DNA from: JBOGXA01 sp050694175
GTDB lineage: Bacteria; Actinomycetota; CADDZG01; WHSQ01
DNA length: 64,000 bases
Reading direction: 5' to 3'
NCBI GenBank assembly: GCA_050694175.1
Contig: JBOGXA010000004.1
Coordinates: forward strand, 1 to 64,000
Under the pieces are notes generated by a model. That model saw only the letters and a program-made list of their open reading frames with translations, had not been told where the DNA came from and did not search any database. The position numbers and the translations under genes are program-made. Below are positions 16,789-26,283 of this stretch, piece by piece; position 1 is the first letter of the stretch, and the number at the start of each line of letters is the position of its first letter.

Positions 16789-18273
16789 ATGCTGATCGGG
16801 GGAGAGAAGATCGAGGGATCGGGCGACGCCGTCGAGGTCGTCAACCCCGCCACAGAGGAGGCGTTGGGTGGGGTCGCCTCGGCCACGCCTCAGCAGGTCG
16901 ACGCGGCGGTCGCGGCCGCCAAGCGCGCGTTCCGCGACTGGAAGCGCACTCCGGCTCCCGAACGGGCCGAGATGCTGCACGCTTTGTCCGGGTGGATCAC
17001 CGACCACACCGACGATCTCGCGACGACGCTCACGCGCGAGGGCGGCAAGCCGCTGGTTGAGAACCGCGACGAGATGGGGTGGAGCGCATCGTGTTACGAC
17101 TTTTACGCGGAGCTCGGGCGACTCGAAAGGGGCCGCATCGTCCCGTCGGGAGAGGTGGGCCAGCTCAACCTCGTCATCAAGGAGCCGTTCGGAGTAGTGG
17201 CCGCAATCGTTCCCTGGAACTACCCCATACTTCTGCTGGCGTGGAAGCTCGCCCCGGCCCTGGCGGCTGGGAACACGGTTGTCGTTAAGCCATCGCCGTA
17301 CACGCCTCTGTCCACATTGAAATTCGCCGACGGAGTGGCGGAGATCTTCCCTCCCGGCGTCGTAAACGTCGTCACCGGCGAGGCGGAAGTGGGACGCGCG
17401 CTCGTGTCGTCGCCCGACGTGTCGCTCATTGCATTCACCGGTTCGGCAGACACCGGCAAGGCGGTGATGCGAGCGGCGGCAGATACCATGACGAAAGTCC
17501 ACCTCGAACTGGGTGGCAAGGACGCTTTCATCGTCTGCGACGACATCGACATCGGGGTTGCGTCGAAAGGTGCGGTGTGGGCCGCCTACCTCAACACAGG
17601 CCAGGTGTGCACCTCGGCCGAGCGCTTCTACGTCTTGAACGATGTCTACGACGACTTCCTCGACGCATTCGTCTCGGAGACGAGAAAGATCGTCGTGGGC
17701 GATCCCATGGCCGACGACACCGATGTGGGGCCCCTTGTGCGAGACGTCCAAAGGCAGAGAGTCGAGGCGCAGCTCGAAGCCGCCCGGAGAGACGGCGCCA
17801 CAATTCTCGTGGGCGGCGATCGCGGCTCGTTCGATCGCGGCTACTTCCTTACCCCCGCAGTGGTCGTCGATGTCGACGACTCTATGGAGGTGATGCGGAC
17901 AGAGACCTTTGGACCGGTCGCTCCAATCGCGCGCGTGGGATCACTCGAAGAGGCCATTGAACGCACGAACGCCAGCGAGTACGGGCTGGGTGCCAACGTC
18001 TACACGCGACGGCTCGACTACATGCTCACGGCGATGGAAGAGATCGAAGCGGGCAGCATATGGTTCAACGATCCGCTGACCGACAACGAGGCAGCGCCCT
18101 TCGGAGGCTTCAAGGCTTCCGGCTTGGGTCGTGAGCTTGGACCCGAGGGACTCGACGACTTTCGTGCCGCGAAGCACGTGCACATCGACACCAAAATGGA
18201 CGCTAAAGCATGGTGGTACCCCTATGCTGAGTACGTCCGCCATCAGGCCGAACACGGCACGGCGCCGGGATAA
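16789..18273 (+). CDS. Aldehyde dehydrogenase (succinate-semialdehyde / aminobutyraldehyde type)
   Basis: 494 aa. ALDH motifs: VPWNYPILLLAWK, TGSADTGK, LELGGKDAF (general-base Glu) and NTGQVCTSAERF (catalytic Cys). The immediate position after a GABA-type aminotransferase and before PotADBC suggests oxidation of succinate semialdehyde or gamma-aminobutyraldehyde. The gap to the upstream stop is 3 nt and there is no strong ribosome site of its own, so it is likely translationally coupled. Confidence 0.85.
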   Translation: MLIGGEKIEGSGDAVEVVNPATEEALGGVASATPQQVDAAVAAAKRAFRDWKRTPAPERAEMLHALSGWITDHTDDLATTLTREGGKPLVENRDEMGWSASCYDFYAELGRLERGRIVPSGEVGQLNLVIKEPFGVVAAIVPWNYPILLLAWKLAPALAAGNTVVVKPSPYTPLSTLKFADGVAEIFPPGVVNVVTGEAEVGRALVSSPDVSLIAFTGSADTGKAVMRAAADTMTKVHLELGGKDAFIVCDDIDIGVASKGAVWAAYLNTGQVCTSAERFYVLNDVYDDFLDAFVSETRKIVVGDPMADDTDVGPLVRDVQRQRVEAQLEAARRDGATILVGGDRGSFDRGYFLTPAVVVDVDDSMEVMRTETFGPVAPIARVGSLEEAIERTNASEYGLGANVYTRRLDYMLTAMEEIEAGSIWFNDPLTDNEAAPFGGFKASGLGRELGPEGLDDFRAAKHVHIDTKMDAKAWWYPYAEYVRHQAEHGTAPG

Positions 18274-18281
18274 CGGAGATC

Positions 18282-19406
18282 ATGTCTTCGGTCAGGCTCG
18301 AGAACGTCTCGAAAGTCTTCAAGGAAACGGTCGCGGTCGACGATCTCACTCTGATCGTCGAGGAGGGAGAGTTCTTCTCGCTGCTGGGGCCGTCGGGATG
18401 CGGGAAGACGACGACGCTGCGGATGATCGGCGGCTTCGAGATGCCGACCGGCGGTAGCATTTATCTCGGATTCGAAGACGTCGCGTCCCTTCCCGCGTAC
18501 AGGCGAAACGTCAACACCGTGTTTCAGTCGTATGCACTGTTCCCCCACCTGAATGTCTTCGAGAACGTTGCCTATGGACTGAAGCGAAAGAAGGTACCGC
18601 GCGACGAGATGCAGCGGCGCGTCGCCGAAATTCTCGAACTCGTGGACCTGGGAGGGTTCGGCGACCGCCGCACCACCCAGCTCTCGGGGGGGCAGCAGCA
18701 GCGCGTGGCACTAGCCCGCGCGCTGGTGAACAGACCGGCCGTCTTGCTTCTCGACGAGCCCCTGGGCGCGCTCGACCTCAAGCTGCGCAAACAGATGCAG
18801 CTCGAGCTCAAGCGGATCCAGGCCGAGGTCGGCGTCACCTTCATCTACGTCACTCACGACCAGGAAGAGGCCATGACGATGTCGAACCGGATCGGCGTGA
18901 TGAACGCCGGTAAGCTCGAGCAGGTTGGCGCCCCGCAGGATGTGTACGAGCTCCCGGCGACCGATTTCGTGGCGGGATTCCTCGGCGCCTCGAACCTACT
19001 CGACGGAATGCTGGAAAGCGTCAACGGCTCGGTTGCGAAGGTAAAGCTGGCCGCGGGGTCGACGATCGCGGTGCCCGCAGACCGCCTCCCCGACGACCGC
19101 GCCGCGCTGCACATCGGAGTGCGCCCCGAAAAACTCCACATCCGGGAGGCCGGAGATATCCGAACAGAGGGGGGAGCGAACTCCATCGCTGCGACTGTGC
19201 TGATCTCGACTTACACGGGTGTCAGCACGGCCTATGAGTGCCGCACCCCGGACGGGTCGAAGGTCGTCGTGTACGTCCAGAACCTCGGCAGTGCAGCTAA
19301 GCCCGTGGGGGCCGGGACACAGGTCACGCTCACCTGGAATCCCGAGCACACATTTGCAGTGGCCACGAACGGCAGAACAGAGGAGGACACCAATGAGTCA
19401 CCTTGA
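18282..19406 (+). CDS. potA: Spermidine/putrescine-type ABC transporter ATPase
   Basis: 374 aa. Walker A GPSGCGKTTT, signature LSGGQQQRVALARA, Walker B VLLLDEPLGALD and switch His in VTHDQEEAM, plus a C-terminal TOBE domain from about residue 270, as in PotA. It energises uptake through the PotB and PotC permeases. ATG preceded by CGGAG, 8 nt after the aldehyde dehydrogenase stop; its 3' end overlaps the binding-protein gene by 14 nt. Confidence 0.9.
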   Translation: MSSVRLENVSKVFKETVAVDDLTLIVEEGEFFSLLGPSGCGKTTTLRMIGGFEMPTGGSIYLGFEDVASLPAYRRNVNTVFQSYALFPHLNVFENVAYGLKRKKVPRDEMQRRVAEILELVDLGGFGDRRTTQLSGGQQQRVALARALVNRPAVLLLDEPLGALDLKLRKQMQLELKRIQAEVGVTFIYVTHDQEEAMTMSNRIGVMNAGKLEQVGAPQDVYELPATDFVAGFLGASNLLDGMLESVNGSVAKVKLAAGSTIAVPADRLPDDRAALHIGVRPEKLHIREAGDIRTEGGANSIAATVLISTYTGVSTAYECRTPDGSKVVVYVQNLGSAAKPVGAGTQVTLTWNPEHTFAVATNGRTEEDTNESP

Positions 19407-20622
19407 GGAGTTCGAACGTCTACTCGCGCAGCAACCTCGTCGGCACCGCATCACCCGCCGTGAGCTTCTGCGGCGGATGGGGATCGGTGCGGCCGGGCTG
19501 TCGACGTCGGCGTTCCTCGCCGCATGCGGCATCGAGGGCGAGGCCGAGAACGGCGGCAACGGAGCCGACGACACGCTCACGACGACGGAGAAACAGGGAG
19601 AGCTCAACTTCGCGAACTGGCCCGCGTACATCGACAAGAAGGGCAAGACGAGCCCGACGCTCGAGCAGTTCGAGGCCGAGACGGACATCGATGTGAACTA
19701 CCAGACCGTCATCAACGACAACCTCACCTTCTACGCGACGATCCGCGAGCCGCTGTCGAACGACCAGGCGGTCGAGTGGGATCTGATCGTCGTGACCGAT
19801 TGGCTCGTGGCAAAGATGGCGAGCCTGGGCCAGCTGGAGAGACTGGATCACAGCCATCTCTCGAACTTCGACGCGCACGCGGGCGAGATCTACAAGGACC
19901 CGGTCTACGACCCGGGCAATGTCCACAGCATCCCGTGGCAGTCGGGCATCACCGGCATCGCCTATAACGTCGCGATCACCGGGCGGGAGATCACCACCTC
20001 CGAGGAGCTCTTTAGCCCCGAGTGGGAGAACCAGGTTGGAATGCTGGTCGAGATGCGCGACACGATGAACCTGGTTCTACTGAACCTGGGGGTCAATCCT
20101 CAGGACGCGACCGAGGATGACGCCCAGACCGCCCAGGAGAAGCTTCTCGAACAGCGTGACGCGGGGATCGTCCGCAATTACTACGGCAACGACTACGTCC
20201 AGCCTCTCGAGCAGGGCGATCTTGCCCTGTGCATGGCGTGGTCGGGAGACGTCCTCGGGGCCGAGCTGACCAACCCCGACATCAAGTTCATCGTCCCGGA
20301 CGAGGGCGGGATCCTTTGGGTCGACAACATGTGCATCCCCCAGAATGCCGCCCATCCCATCGATGCCCACATGATGATGGACTTCGTCTATCAACCCGAG
20401 ATCGCGGCGCAGATGACGGCGTGGATCAACTACATCTCGCCGGTCCCCGAAGCGCAGCAACTACTGCTCCAGGCAAACGATGGCTACACGCGCAAGGTCG
20501 CACGTAGTTCGCTCGTGTTTACGACGCCGGAGATGGAGGCGCGGGTCCACAGCTACAAGAACCTCGGGCCCGAGGAGGAGCAGCTGTGGAACGATCTGTT
20601 CGACGAAGTGATCGAGGGTTGA
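19393..20622 (+). CDS. potD: PotD/PotF-like polyamine-binding lipoprotein with twin-arginine leader
   Basis: 409 aa. The N-terminus has a Tat-like RRELLRRMGIGAAGLSTSAFLAAC ending in a lipobox Cys, so the protein is probably exported folded and lipid-anchored. The mature part matches periplasmic polyamine-binding proteins (LNFANWPAYIDKKG, WDLIVVTDWLVAKM, IPWQSGITGIAYN, LWVDNMCIPQNA). ATG at 19393 has GAGGAGG 6-7 nt upstream, inside the potA 3' end. The ligand is inferred as putrescine or spermidine from family and neighbours. Confidence 0.9.
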   Translation: MSHLEEFERLLAQQPRRHRITRRELLRRMGIGAAGLSTSAFLAACGIEGEAENGGNGADDTLTTTEKQGELNFANWPAYIDKKGKTSPTLEQFEAETDIDVNYQTVINDNLTFYATIREPLSNDQAVEWDLIVVTDWLVAKMASLGQLERLDHSHLSNFDAHAGEIYKDPVYDPGNVHSIPWQSGITGIAYNVAITGREITTSEELFSPEWENQVGMLVEMRDTMNLVLLNLGVNPQDATEDDAQTAQEKLLEQRDAGIVRNYYGNDYVQPLEQGDLALCMAWSGDVLGAELTNPDIKFIVPDEGGILWVDNMCIPQNAAHPIDAHMMMDFVYQPEIAAQMTAWINYISPVPEAQQLLLQANDGYTRKVARSSLVFTTPEMEARVHSYKNLGPEEEQLWNDLFDEVIEG

Positions 20623-21482
20623 AGCCACACCAACCGAAGATCAGGAAATCGTTCGCCGCCTATTTGCTCACGTTGCCCGGCCTTCTGTGGCTCGCCGTGT
20701 TCTTCGTTGTCCCGATGGCGACGATGTTCTCCATATCCCTGCAGGAAGGCACCGTTGAAACGGGCCTCGAGTTCACGAACAACTGGCGCATCTACCCGGA
20801 GAGTCTCAGCGCGACCGACACTCAGTTACTTCGGTCACTTTTCTACGCACTGATCGTCACCGTCGTCACGCTGGTCATCAGCTATCCGATGATGTACTGG
20901 ATCGCGTTTCGGGGGGGGCGGCGCAAGAACCTGTATCTCCTCTTGATTCTTCTCCCCTACTTCACGCCGTTTCTCATCCGCACGATCTCCTGGTCGCAGA
21001 TCCTCGCCGACGAAGGGATCTTCCTGGGGACGCTCAAGGACTTGAGCCTCATACCCGCGTCGACTCAGATCATGAACTCCCCGACCGCCGTGGTGTGCGG
21101 CATGATCTACAACTTCTTGCCGTTCATGGCGCTGCCGTTGTACGTATCGCTCGAACGGCTAGATCCGTCCTTGCTCGATGCCGCAAGCGACCTCTACTCC
21201 AGTCGCGTCAGCGCTTTCTTCAAGGTGACCTTCCCCCTTTCGCTGCCCGGTGTCTTCGCCGGATCGCTGCTCACCTTCATTCCATCGGTCGGCGACTACG
21301 TCGACGAGACTCTGCTCGGAGACGAGACCACCACCATGATCGGCAACATCATCGAGCGCGACTTCACCGCGTCGCCGAACTACCCGGAGGGCGCGGCTCT
21401 GTCCTTCTTGCTGATGGCCGGCATCCTGATCGGCGTCTCTCTCTACTCGCGCGCTCTCGGCACCGAGGAGTTGACCGGCTGA
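20586..21482 (+). CDS. potB: Polyamine ABC transporter permease, PotB type
   Basis: 298 aa with about six membrane segments and the permease EAA loop (LDPSLLDAASDLYSSRVSAFFKVTFPLSLPGVFAG). GTG at 20586 is preceded by AGGAGGAG at 6-nt spacing inside the potD 3' end, giving a 37-bp overlap. A TTG at 20619 overlapping the potD stop is an alternative. It forms the channel with the next gene. Confidence 0.87.
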   Translation: MERSVRRSDRGLKPHQPKIRKSFAAYLLTLPGLLWLAVFFVVPMATMFSISLQEGTVETGLEFTNNWRIYPESLSATDTQLLRSLFYALIVTVVTLVISYPMMYWIAFRGGRRKNLYLLLILLPYFTPFLIRTISWSQILADEGIFLGTLKDLSLIPASTQIMNSPTAVVCGMIYNFLPFMALPLYVSLERLDPSLLDAASDLYSSRVSAFFKVTFPLSLPGVFAGSLLTFIPSVGDYVDETLLGDETTTMIGNIIERDFTASPNYPEGAALSFLLMAGILIGVSLYSRALGTEELTG

Positions 21483-22369
21483 TGCCGACCCTCACGGCGC
21501 AACCGGAACGGCCGGAACGTCTGACGGCGGCTCGGCGGGGCGGGCCCGGCCGGTTACTTCCCACCTACACCGCCCTCGTCATCCTGTATCTATTCATCCC
21601 CACCATCGTGATGGTCGTCTTCGGATTCAACGACTTCCAGGGTCGGTTCAACTTCATATGGCAGGGCTTCACGCTCGAGCATTACCAGGGCGTCCTCGGC
21701 ATCCCCGACCTCACGGAGGCGCTGAAGAACTCGTTGATCGTCGCCACGATCAGCACGGTCATAGCCACGATCTGCGGAACGGGGATCGCTCTCGCCCTCA
21801 CCCGCTTCCGCTTCGCCGGCCGCTCCGGGCTCAACCTGTTCATATTCCTGCCCATGGCGACGCCGGAGATCGTGCTCGGCGTCTCGCTACTGTCGCTCTT
21901 CGTTACGTTGAACTTCGCGCGCGGGATGCTGACCATCATCGTCGCCCACGTTATGTTCTCGATCTCATACGTCGTCGTAACGGTCAAGGCCCGAACGGCG
22001 GGGTTCGATCGCAACTTCGAGGATGCCGCACAGGATCTTGGAGCCACGCCGTGGACGACCTTCTGGACGGTCACATTCCCGTTGATCTTCCCCGGCATAA
22101 TGGCCGCCGCGCTGCTGGCGTTCGTGCTGTCGATAGACGACTACGTCATCACGACGTTCAACGCCGGGGGTTCGACGACCCTTCCCCTGTGGATCTTCGG
22201 GGTATCCCGCTTCGGGTTGCCTGCCGAGGTCAACGTCGTCGGCACGTTCATCTTCCTGATCGGCGTGGTCTACGTGCTCGTGAGCGTGTACCGAGGTCGT
22301 GAGCGACCTATTCGCCTCGCGGGCGGGCAACAAGCGACAGCCGCACGAACGGTGGGCGGTCGGCGTTAG
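21482..22369 (+). CDS. potC: Polyamine ABC transporter permease, PotC type
   Basis: 295 aa, six predicted membrane segments, EAA loop FEDAAQDLGATPWTTFWTVTFPLIFPGI. The ATG overlaps the potB stop (TGATG), so translation is coupled. Order potA-potD-potB-potC instead of the enterobacterial A-B-C-D. The 3' end overlaps by 4 nt the convergent aminotransferase. Confidence 0.9.
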   Translation: MPTLTAQPERPERLTAARRGGPGRLLPTYTALVILYLFIPTIVMVVFGFNDFQGRFNFIWQGFTLEHYQGVLGIPDLTEALKNSLIVATISTVIATICGTGIALALTRFRFAGRSGLNLFIFLPMATPEIVLGVSLLSLFVTLNFARGMLTIIVAHVMFSISYVVVTVKARTAGFDRNFEDAAQDLGATPWTTFWTVTFPLIFPGIMAAALLAFVLSIDDYVITTFNAGGSTTLPLWIFGVSRFGLPAEVNVVGTFIFLIGVVYVLVSVYRGRERPIRLAGGQQATAARTVGGRR

Positions 22370-23730
22370 GACACAACGGCCGAGCAGTATTCCGACAGGA
22401 CCTCGATCGTGTGGTCGATGTCGGCCTCGGCGTGTTGCACCGAGATCGTCCACTGCTCCTCTTTGCCGGGCGTCTGGTAGATGCCCCGGTTGATCACCCA
22501 GTACCAGTAGGCGTCAAAGATCGAGTCGTCGATTTCTTTGTAGTCGCGGTAACGCTCCAGTGGCTTGTCCCTAAAAGTGATGGATCCCTTGCAACCGAGG
22601 TCGGTCGTCACGGCGGGAATGCCGGCATCGTCGAGAACCTTCTGGCAGCCGTCCGCGAGCCGAGTCCCGATCTGTTTCAGGTACGAGTACGCATCGTCGG
22701 TAAGGACCTCGGTCAACGTTGCAAGGCCCGCAGCCATCGACAGGGGATTGCCGTTGAACGTCCCAACCGCCGTGACCCCGTGCTCGACGGTGTCCATTAC
22801 CTCATCGGTTCCCGCGAACGCGCCGACCGGAGTGCCGCCTCCGATCGCCTTGGCCAGGGTCACCATGTCGGGCCGGACGCCGAAGTACTCGGTCGCGCCT
22901 CCGGGAGCGATCGTTACACCGGTCTTGACCTCATCGAAGATCAGCACGACGTTGTGCTTCGTGCAGAGCTCTCGGACCTTCTCGAGATATCCGGCCTGCG
23001 GCAGGATGATGCCGGCATTCATCATCGCCGGCTCCATGATGAGAGCGCCGATCTCCTCGCCGTGGTCGACAAGTATCTCTTCGAGGGCCGCGATGTCGTT
23101 GAACGGCACGATCATCGTGTACCGAGACGTGCCGGGCGGGATGCCCTTCGAGAAAGGAACACTCCACGGACGGTCTGCCGGACCGCCGGCATCCATGCTC
23201 GCCACTACCGAGTACATCACCGCGTCGTGATGACCGTGATAGGAACCTTCGATCTTCAGCAGCACATCCTTGCCCGACGCCGCACGCGCGCAGCGGATCG
23301 CGTCCATGGTCGCCTCGGTCCCGGAGTTGGTGAAGCGGACCTTGTCGGCTCGGAAACGCCGTTTGATCTCCTCCGCGAAGGCAACGCCCGATTCGGTTGT
23401 TGCCGCGAAGTGGGTGCCGGATGCTGCAGCCCGTTCTATCGCCTCTTTGATCTTCGGATGCGCGTGGCCGACAACCATGCAGCCGAAGCCGTTGTGATAG
23501 TCAATGTATTCGTTGCCGTCGACATCCGATACGCGACTCCCCGCCCCGCCGGCCAGGTAGATCGGATAAGGGTCACTCGCCTGGAAAGACGAAGCGACCC
23601 CAAAGGGCATGGTCCGGATTGCTCGTTCGTAGAGATCGGCAGACCGCGGGGTGCGCCGGCGGTAGCGAGCGAGCTCGTCGGCGAGAAGTCGTTCCGCGCG
23701 CCGGTCGATCTCCGGGACTGAAAGCGTCAC
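22366..23730 (-). CDS. Class III aminotransferase related to glutamate-1-semialdehyde aminomutase
   Basis: 454 aa. Blocks NSGTEATMDAIRCARA, GSYHGHHDAVM, LIFDEVKTGVTIAPGG and TLAKAIGGGTPVGAFAG (PLP Lys) are those of the HemL-like branch. Outside heme synthesis this branch often transaminates amino acids or amines. The location next to PotABCD and a GABA-type aminotransferase favours a catabolic role over heme. GTG at 23730 is chosen for the AAAGGAG 6 nt upstream; the open frame continues to 23778. Confidence 0.82.
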   Translation of the reverse strand: MTLSVPEIDRRAERLLADELARYRRRTPRSADLYERAIRTMPFGVASSFQASDPYPIYLAGGAGSRVSDVDGNEYIDYHNGFGCMVVGHAHPKIKEAIERAAASGTHFAATTESGVAFAEEIKRRFRADKVRFTNSGTEATMDAIRCARAASGKDVLLKIEGSYHGHHDAVMYSVVASMDAGGPADRPWSVPFSKGIPPGTSRYTMIVPFNDIAALEEILVDHGEEIGALIMEPAMMNAGIILPQAGYLEKVRELCTKHNVVLIFDEVKTGVTIAPGGATEYFGVRPDMVTLAKAIGGGTPVGAFAGTDEVMDTVEHGVTAVGTFNGNPLSMAAGLATLTEVLTDDAYSYLKQIGTRLADGCQKVLDDAGIPAVTTDLGCKGSITFRDKPLERYRDYKEIDDSIFDAYWYWVINRGIYQTPGKEEQWTISVQHAEADIDHTIEVLSEYCSAVVS

Positions 23731-23813
23731 AAGGCTCTCCTTTGAATCCTGAGGCCGCCTGGCCGTGACATCGGGCACAGGCTACCGTGGGGCAGGGCGC
23801 AATCGTTTCACCA

Positions 23814-23819
23814 TATTGT
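23814..23819 (+). promoter_or_regulatory. -10 box (TATTGT) of leaderless corA
   Basis: TATTGT ends 6 nt before the ATG at 23826 and no Shine-Dalgarno lies between; same spacing as other leaderless starts here. Confidence 0.45.
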
Positions 23820-23825
23820 CAAAAG

Positions 23826-24794
23826 ATGCTCATGGCTGTTTGCCACTCGGCAGAAACCGGGTGGACCCGGGTCAAGGACCTATCCGAGCTATCCGACCTA
23901 CGCGCGGAGGGCGACAACCTCCTGTGGGCGGAGGCCGACGTCGCGGACCTGACCGACGAGGACGTCGCCACGATCGCAGAGGAATTCGGGCTCGACGGCC
24001 TTGCCGTCGAGGACGCCATGCACACTCGTCAGCGGCCCAAGTTCGAGGATTACCCCAACCACATCTTCGTAGTCTTCCATCAGCTCGACGAGATCCGCGG
24101 CCAGCTCGAGGCGCTTCAACTTGCTTGCTTCATCGGCGAGCGTTACGTCCTCACGATCCACGAGGGTGCTCAGCGAACGATCGACGAGGCGAAACGGCGA
24201 TGGCGCGCAGAAGACGTCGAGCGCTGGGATCCGGGCGAACTGCTCCACACTCTCATGGACGTCGTCGTCGACGACTACCAGCAGACCGCGGATCGATTGG
24301 AGCAAGACGTGGAGGAGCTGGAAGAGCTGGTCCTGGATAATCCCGAGCTCCCGGTTCAACGCCAGTTGTACGGGCTCAAGCAGCGCGCATCGCGCCTGCG
24401 CCGCTACGTGTTGCCTTCGGGTCGGGTCATGGGTTGGGCCCTGGAGGAAGGCGGCATTGAAGCTCTGTCGGCGCGGACGAAGACTCGCTTTCGCGACGTC
24501 CACGACCACTTGCTGCGGATGGCGGACCAGGTACACAACATCGATGACCTGACCCAAGCCGTGCTGGATCTGAGTCGCTCCGCTCAGGCCGATGCCCTCA
24601 ACGCGGTAACCAGGAGGCTGACCGCGTGGGCGGCGATCTTCGCAGTGGCAACATTGATTGCCGGCGTCTACGGTATGAACTTCGCGCTTGTGCCCGCCGA
24701 CGGATCGCTGTTCGGTTTCTGGTTCGCAGTTGCACTGATTGTGGTTCTTGGAATCGGCCTGTACGTCTACTTCAAGAAGCGAGGTTGGATCTAG
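23826..24794 (+). CDS. corA: CorA-type magnesium/cobalt transporter
   Basis: 322 aa. A long acidic and helical cytoplasmic funnel is followed by two C-terminal membrane helices with the family signature YGMNF in the intervening loop (about residues 280-284) and a basic tail (YFKKRGWI). Homopentameric Mg2+ channel. ATG at 23826 or 23832; the extension to 23787 is not conserved-looking. Confidence 0.92.
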   Translation: MLMAVCHSAETGWTRVKDLSELSDLRAEGDNLLWAEADVADLTDEDVATIAEEFGLDGLAVEDAMHTRQRPKFEDYPNHIFVVFHQLDEIRGQLEALQLACFIGERYVLTIHEGAQRTIDEAKRRWRAEDVERWDPGELLHTLMDVVVDDYQQTADRLEQDVEELEELVLDNPELPVQRQLYGLKQRASRLRRYVLPSGRVMGWALEEGGIEALSARTKTRFRDVHDHLLRMADQVHNIDDLTQAVLDLSRSAQADALNAVTRRLTAWAAIFAVATLIAGVYGMNFALVPADGSLFGFWFAVALIVVLGIGLYVYFKKRGWI

Positions 24795-24839
24795 CGACGC
24801 ACTAGGCCTGCTAGCCTTTTCACGAACAAGGAGCTACCG

Positions 24840-25079
24840 ATGGCAGAGGGAAAACAAAAGAAGGTCACCCAACGAATCACTCTCGACGTCTACCTGACTG
24901 CACCGGGTGGAAAGCCTCGCAAGAGCTACGCAGGGGAGATCAAGCGCCTCCAGCGCCTCGGCTTCCGCGAAGTCGGGCGCCGCATGGCAACACGAGAGGA
25001 TCACCAACGCGTCACCTTCGAACGCGAGGTGGACAAGTACCCTGGCGTCCCGCTTGCTAGCGTGCCTCCTTACCTCTAG
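24840..25079 (+). CDS. Small basic protein of unknown function
   Basis: 79 aa, rich in Lys and Arg (about a quarter of residues), no membrane segment and no Cys. AAGGAG lies 6-7 nt before the ATG and a TAGCCT -10-like box at 24812. I do not recognise a family. The size and charge would suit a nucleic-acid-binding or ribosome-associated protein, but that is only inference. Confidence 0.65.
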   Translation: MAEGKQKKVTQRITLDVYLTAPGGKPRKSYAGEIKRLQRLGFREVGRRMATREDHQRVTFEREVDKYPGVPLASVPPYL

Positions 25080-25152
25080 CGACTTCTTGATGAACCGGGA
25101 GGGGTGGGCGGCCCGTATTACTCCTCGAGGTCAACGAACCGAGGGAGGAACG

Positions 25153-25584
25153 ATGCTCAAGGGTGCGAGCGTACTCGCCGCCGTGATCGTCGGGGCGCTA
25201 CTTCTGGGTGCGTGCGGTGAAGACGACGGGGGCGGGGACTCGGGTGACGCGGTCGAGCTCGTGGCGCAAGACTTCAGCTTCGACCCGACGACGCTCGACC
25301 TTCCGGCCGGCGAAGAGGTCACCGTCAGCCTGGTCAACGAGGACGACGTAGAGCACTCTTTCACGGTCGACGACCTCGATGTCGAGGCGGAGGCCGAGGG
25401 TGGGGAGTCATCGGAGGTCACCTTCACGGCTCCCGACGAAGGGGCGGTCGAGTTCCACTGCAAATACCACCCAGATCAGATGACGGGTGAGATCAGCGTC
25501 GACGGCAGCTCTGCGGGCGGCGGAGGCGGCGACTCGACCAAAGACGACTCCGGCGGGGGCGGCGGCACCAAGGGTGACTACTAG
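25153..25584 (+). CDS. Plastocyanin-like cupredoxin lipoprotein
   Basis: 143 aa. Lipoprotein signal (LAAVIVGALLLGAC) followed by a cupredoxin fold with the type 1 copper ligands: His in EHSF, then Cys, His and Met in FHCKYHPDQM. The tail is a Gly/Ser/Asp-rich linker. Probably an extracytoplasmic electron carrier or copper-binding protein. GGGAGGAA precedes the ATG. Confidence 0.88.
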   Translation: MLKGASVLAAVIVGALLLGACGEDDGGGDSGDAVELVAQDFSFDPTTLDLPAGEEVTVSLVNEDDVEHSFTVDDLDVEAEAEGGESSEVTFTAPDEGAVEFHCKYHPDQMTGEISVDGSSAGGGGGDSTKDDSGGGGGTKGDY

Positions 25585-25615
25585 TCGCGGGCGCTGCCGG
25601 TGACGCCGGCTGCAC

Positions 25616-26278
25616 TCACGACGGGGGGATCCAGACGCGGCCCGCGGTCCCGACGAACGGGTTGTAGCGCCTCTCCTGTCCGATCGTGGTCGCCGGCCCG
25701 TGGCCCGGATAGACGGGGACGTCGTCGTCTAGCTCGAATAGCTTGGCGCCAACCGACTTGATCAGCGCGTTCGCGTCCCCGCCGGGGAGGTCCGTCCTTC
25801 CGATCGATCCAGCGAACAACGTGTCACCCGAAAACACCAGCCCGTCGCCGATCAGCGAGATCGATCCCGGAGAATGGCCCGGAGTGTGAACGATCTGTAG
25901 CCTGGCGGCGCCCGCCGTCAGCATCTCCCCCTCCCCCACCGACGAGTCGACATCGGGTGGCGGTCCGCTCTCGATCCCCAAGAAGATGCGGACCGACTCC
26001 TGCAACCAATCCAGGATGACGCGGTCGTCATCGTGCAGATAGAAGGGCGCACCGGTGAGCTCGCGCAGTCGCTGCGCGGCGAGAACGTGATCGAAATGCG
26101 CGTGGGTCGCAACGATGGCATCGACCGTCAGATCCTTCTCAACCACCGAACGAGCAAGTTGATCGGCGTCGTCGCCGGGGTCGATCACGATTGCGCGTTT
26201 GCTCGCAGCATCCCCAACGATGTAGCAGTTGCACTGAAGAGGCCCAACGACGCGTTGGTCGAAGATTTCGAGTGTCAC
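25616..26278 (-). CDS. MBL-fold hydrolase, glyoxalase II-like
   Basis: 220 aa. Metallo-beta-lactamase motif THAHFDH, then HTPGHSPGS, FSGDTLF and YPGHGPATT complete the binuclear metal site. Related to hydroxyacylglutathione hydrolases; in an organism likely to lack glutathione the thioester substrate is uncertain. The GTG start lies 5 nt after the stop of the upstream zinc-ribbon membrane gene, so the two are co-transcribed. Confidence 0.87.
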   Translation of the reverse strand: MTLEIFDQRVVGPLQCNCYIVGDAASKRAIVIDPGDDADQLARSVVEKDLTVDAIVATHAHFDHVLAAQRLRELTGAPFYLHDDDRVILDWLQESVRIFLGIESGPPPDVDSSVGEGEMLTAGAARLQIVHTPGHSPGSISLIGDGLVFSGDTLFAGSIGRTDLPGGDANALIKSVGAKLFELDDDVPVYPGHGPATTIGQERRYNPFVGTAGRVWIPPS

Positions 26279-26283
26279 CGTTT

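Noticed and set aside
20619..20622. TTG at 20619 as the potB start
   Set aside because: The ribosome-site spacing is too short; GTG at 20586 has AGGAGGAG at good distance. Not fully excluded.
15398..23730. Dedicated heme-synthesis locus because of the HemL-like gene
   Set aside because: No other tetrapyrrole gene is near and the neighbours are polyamine uptake and catabolism genes.
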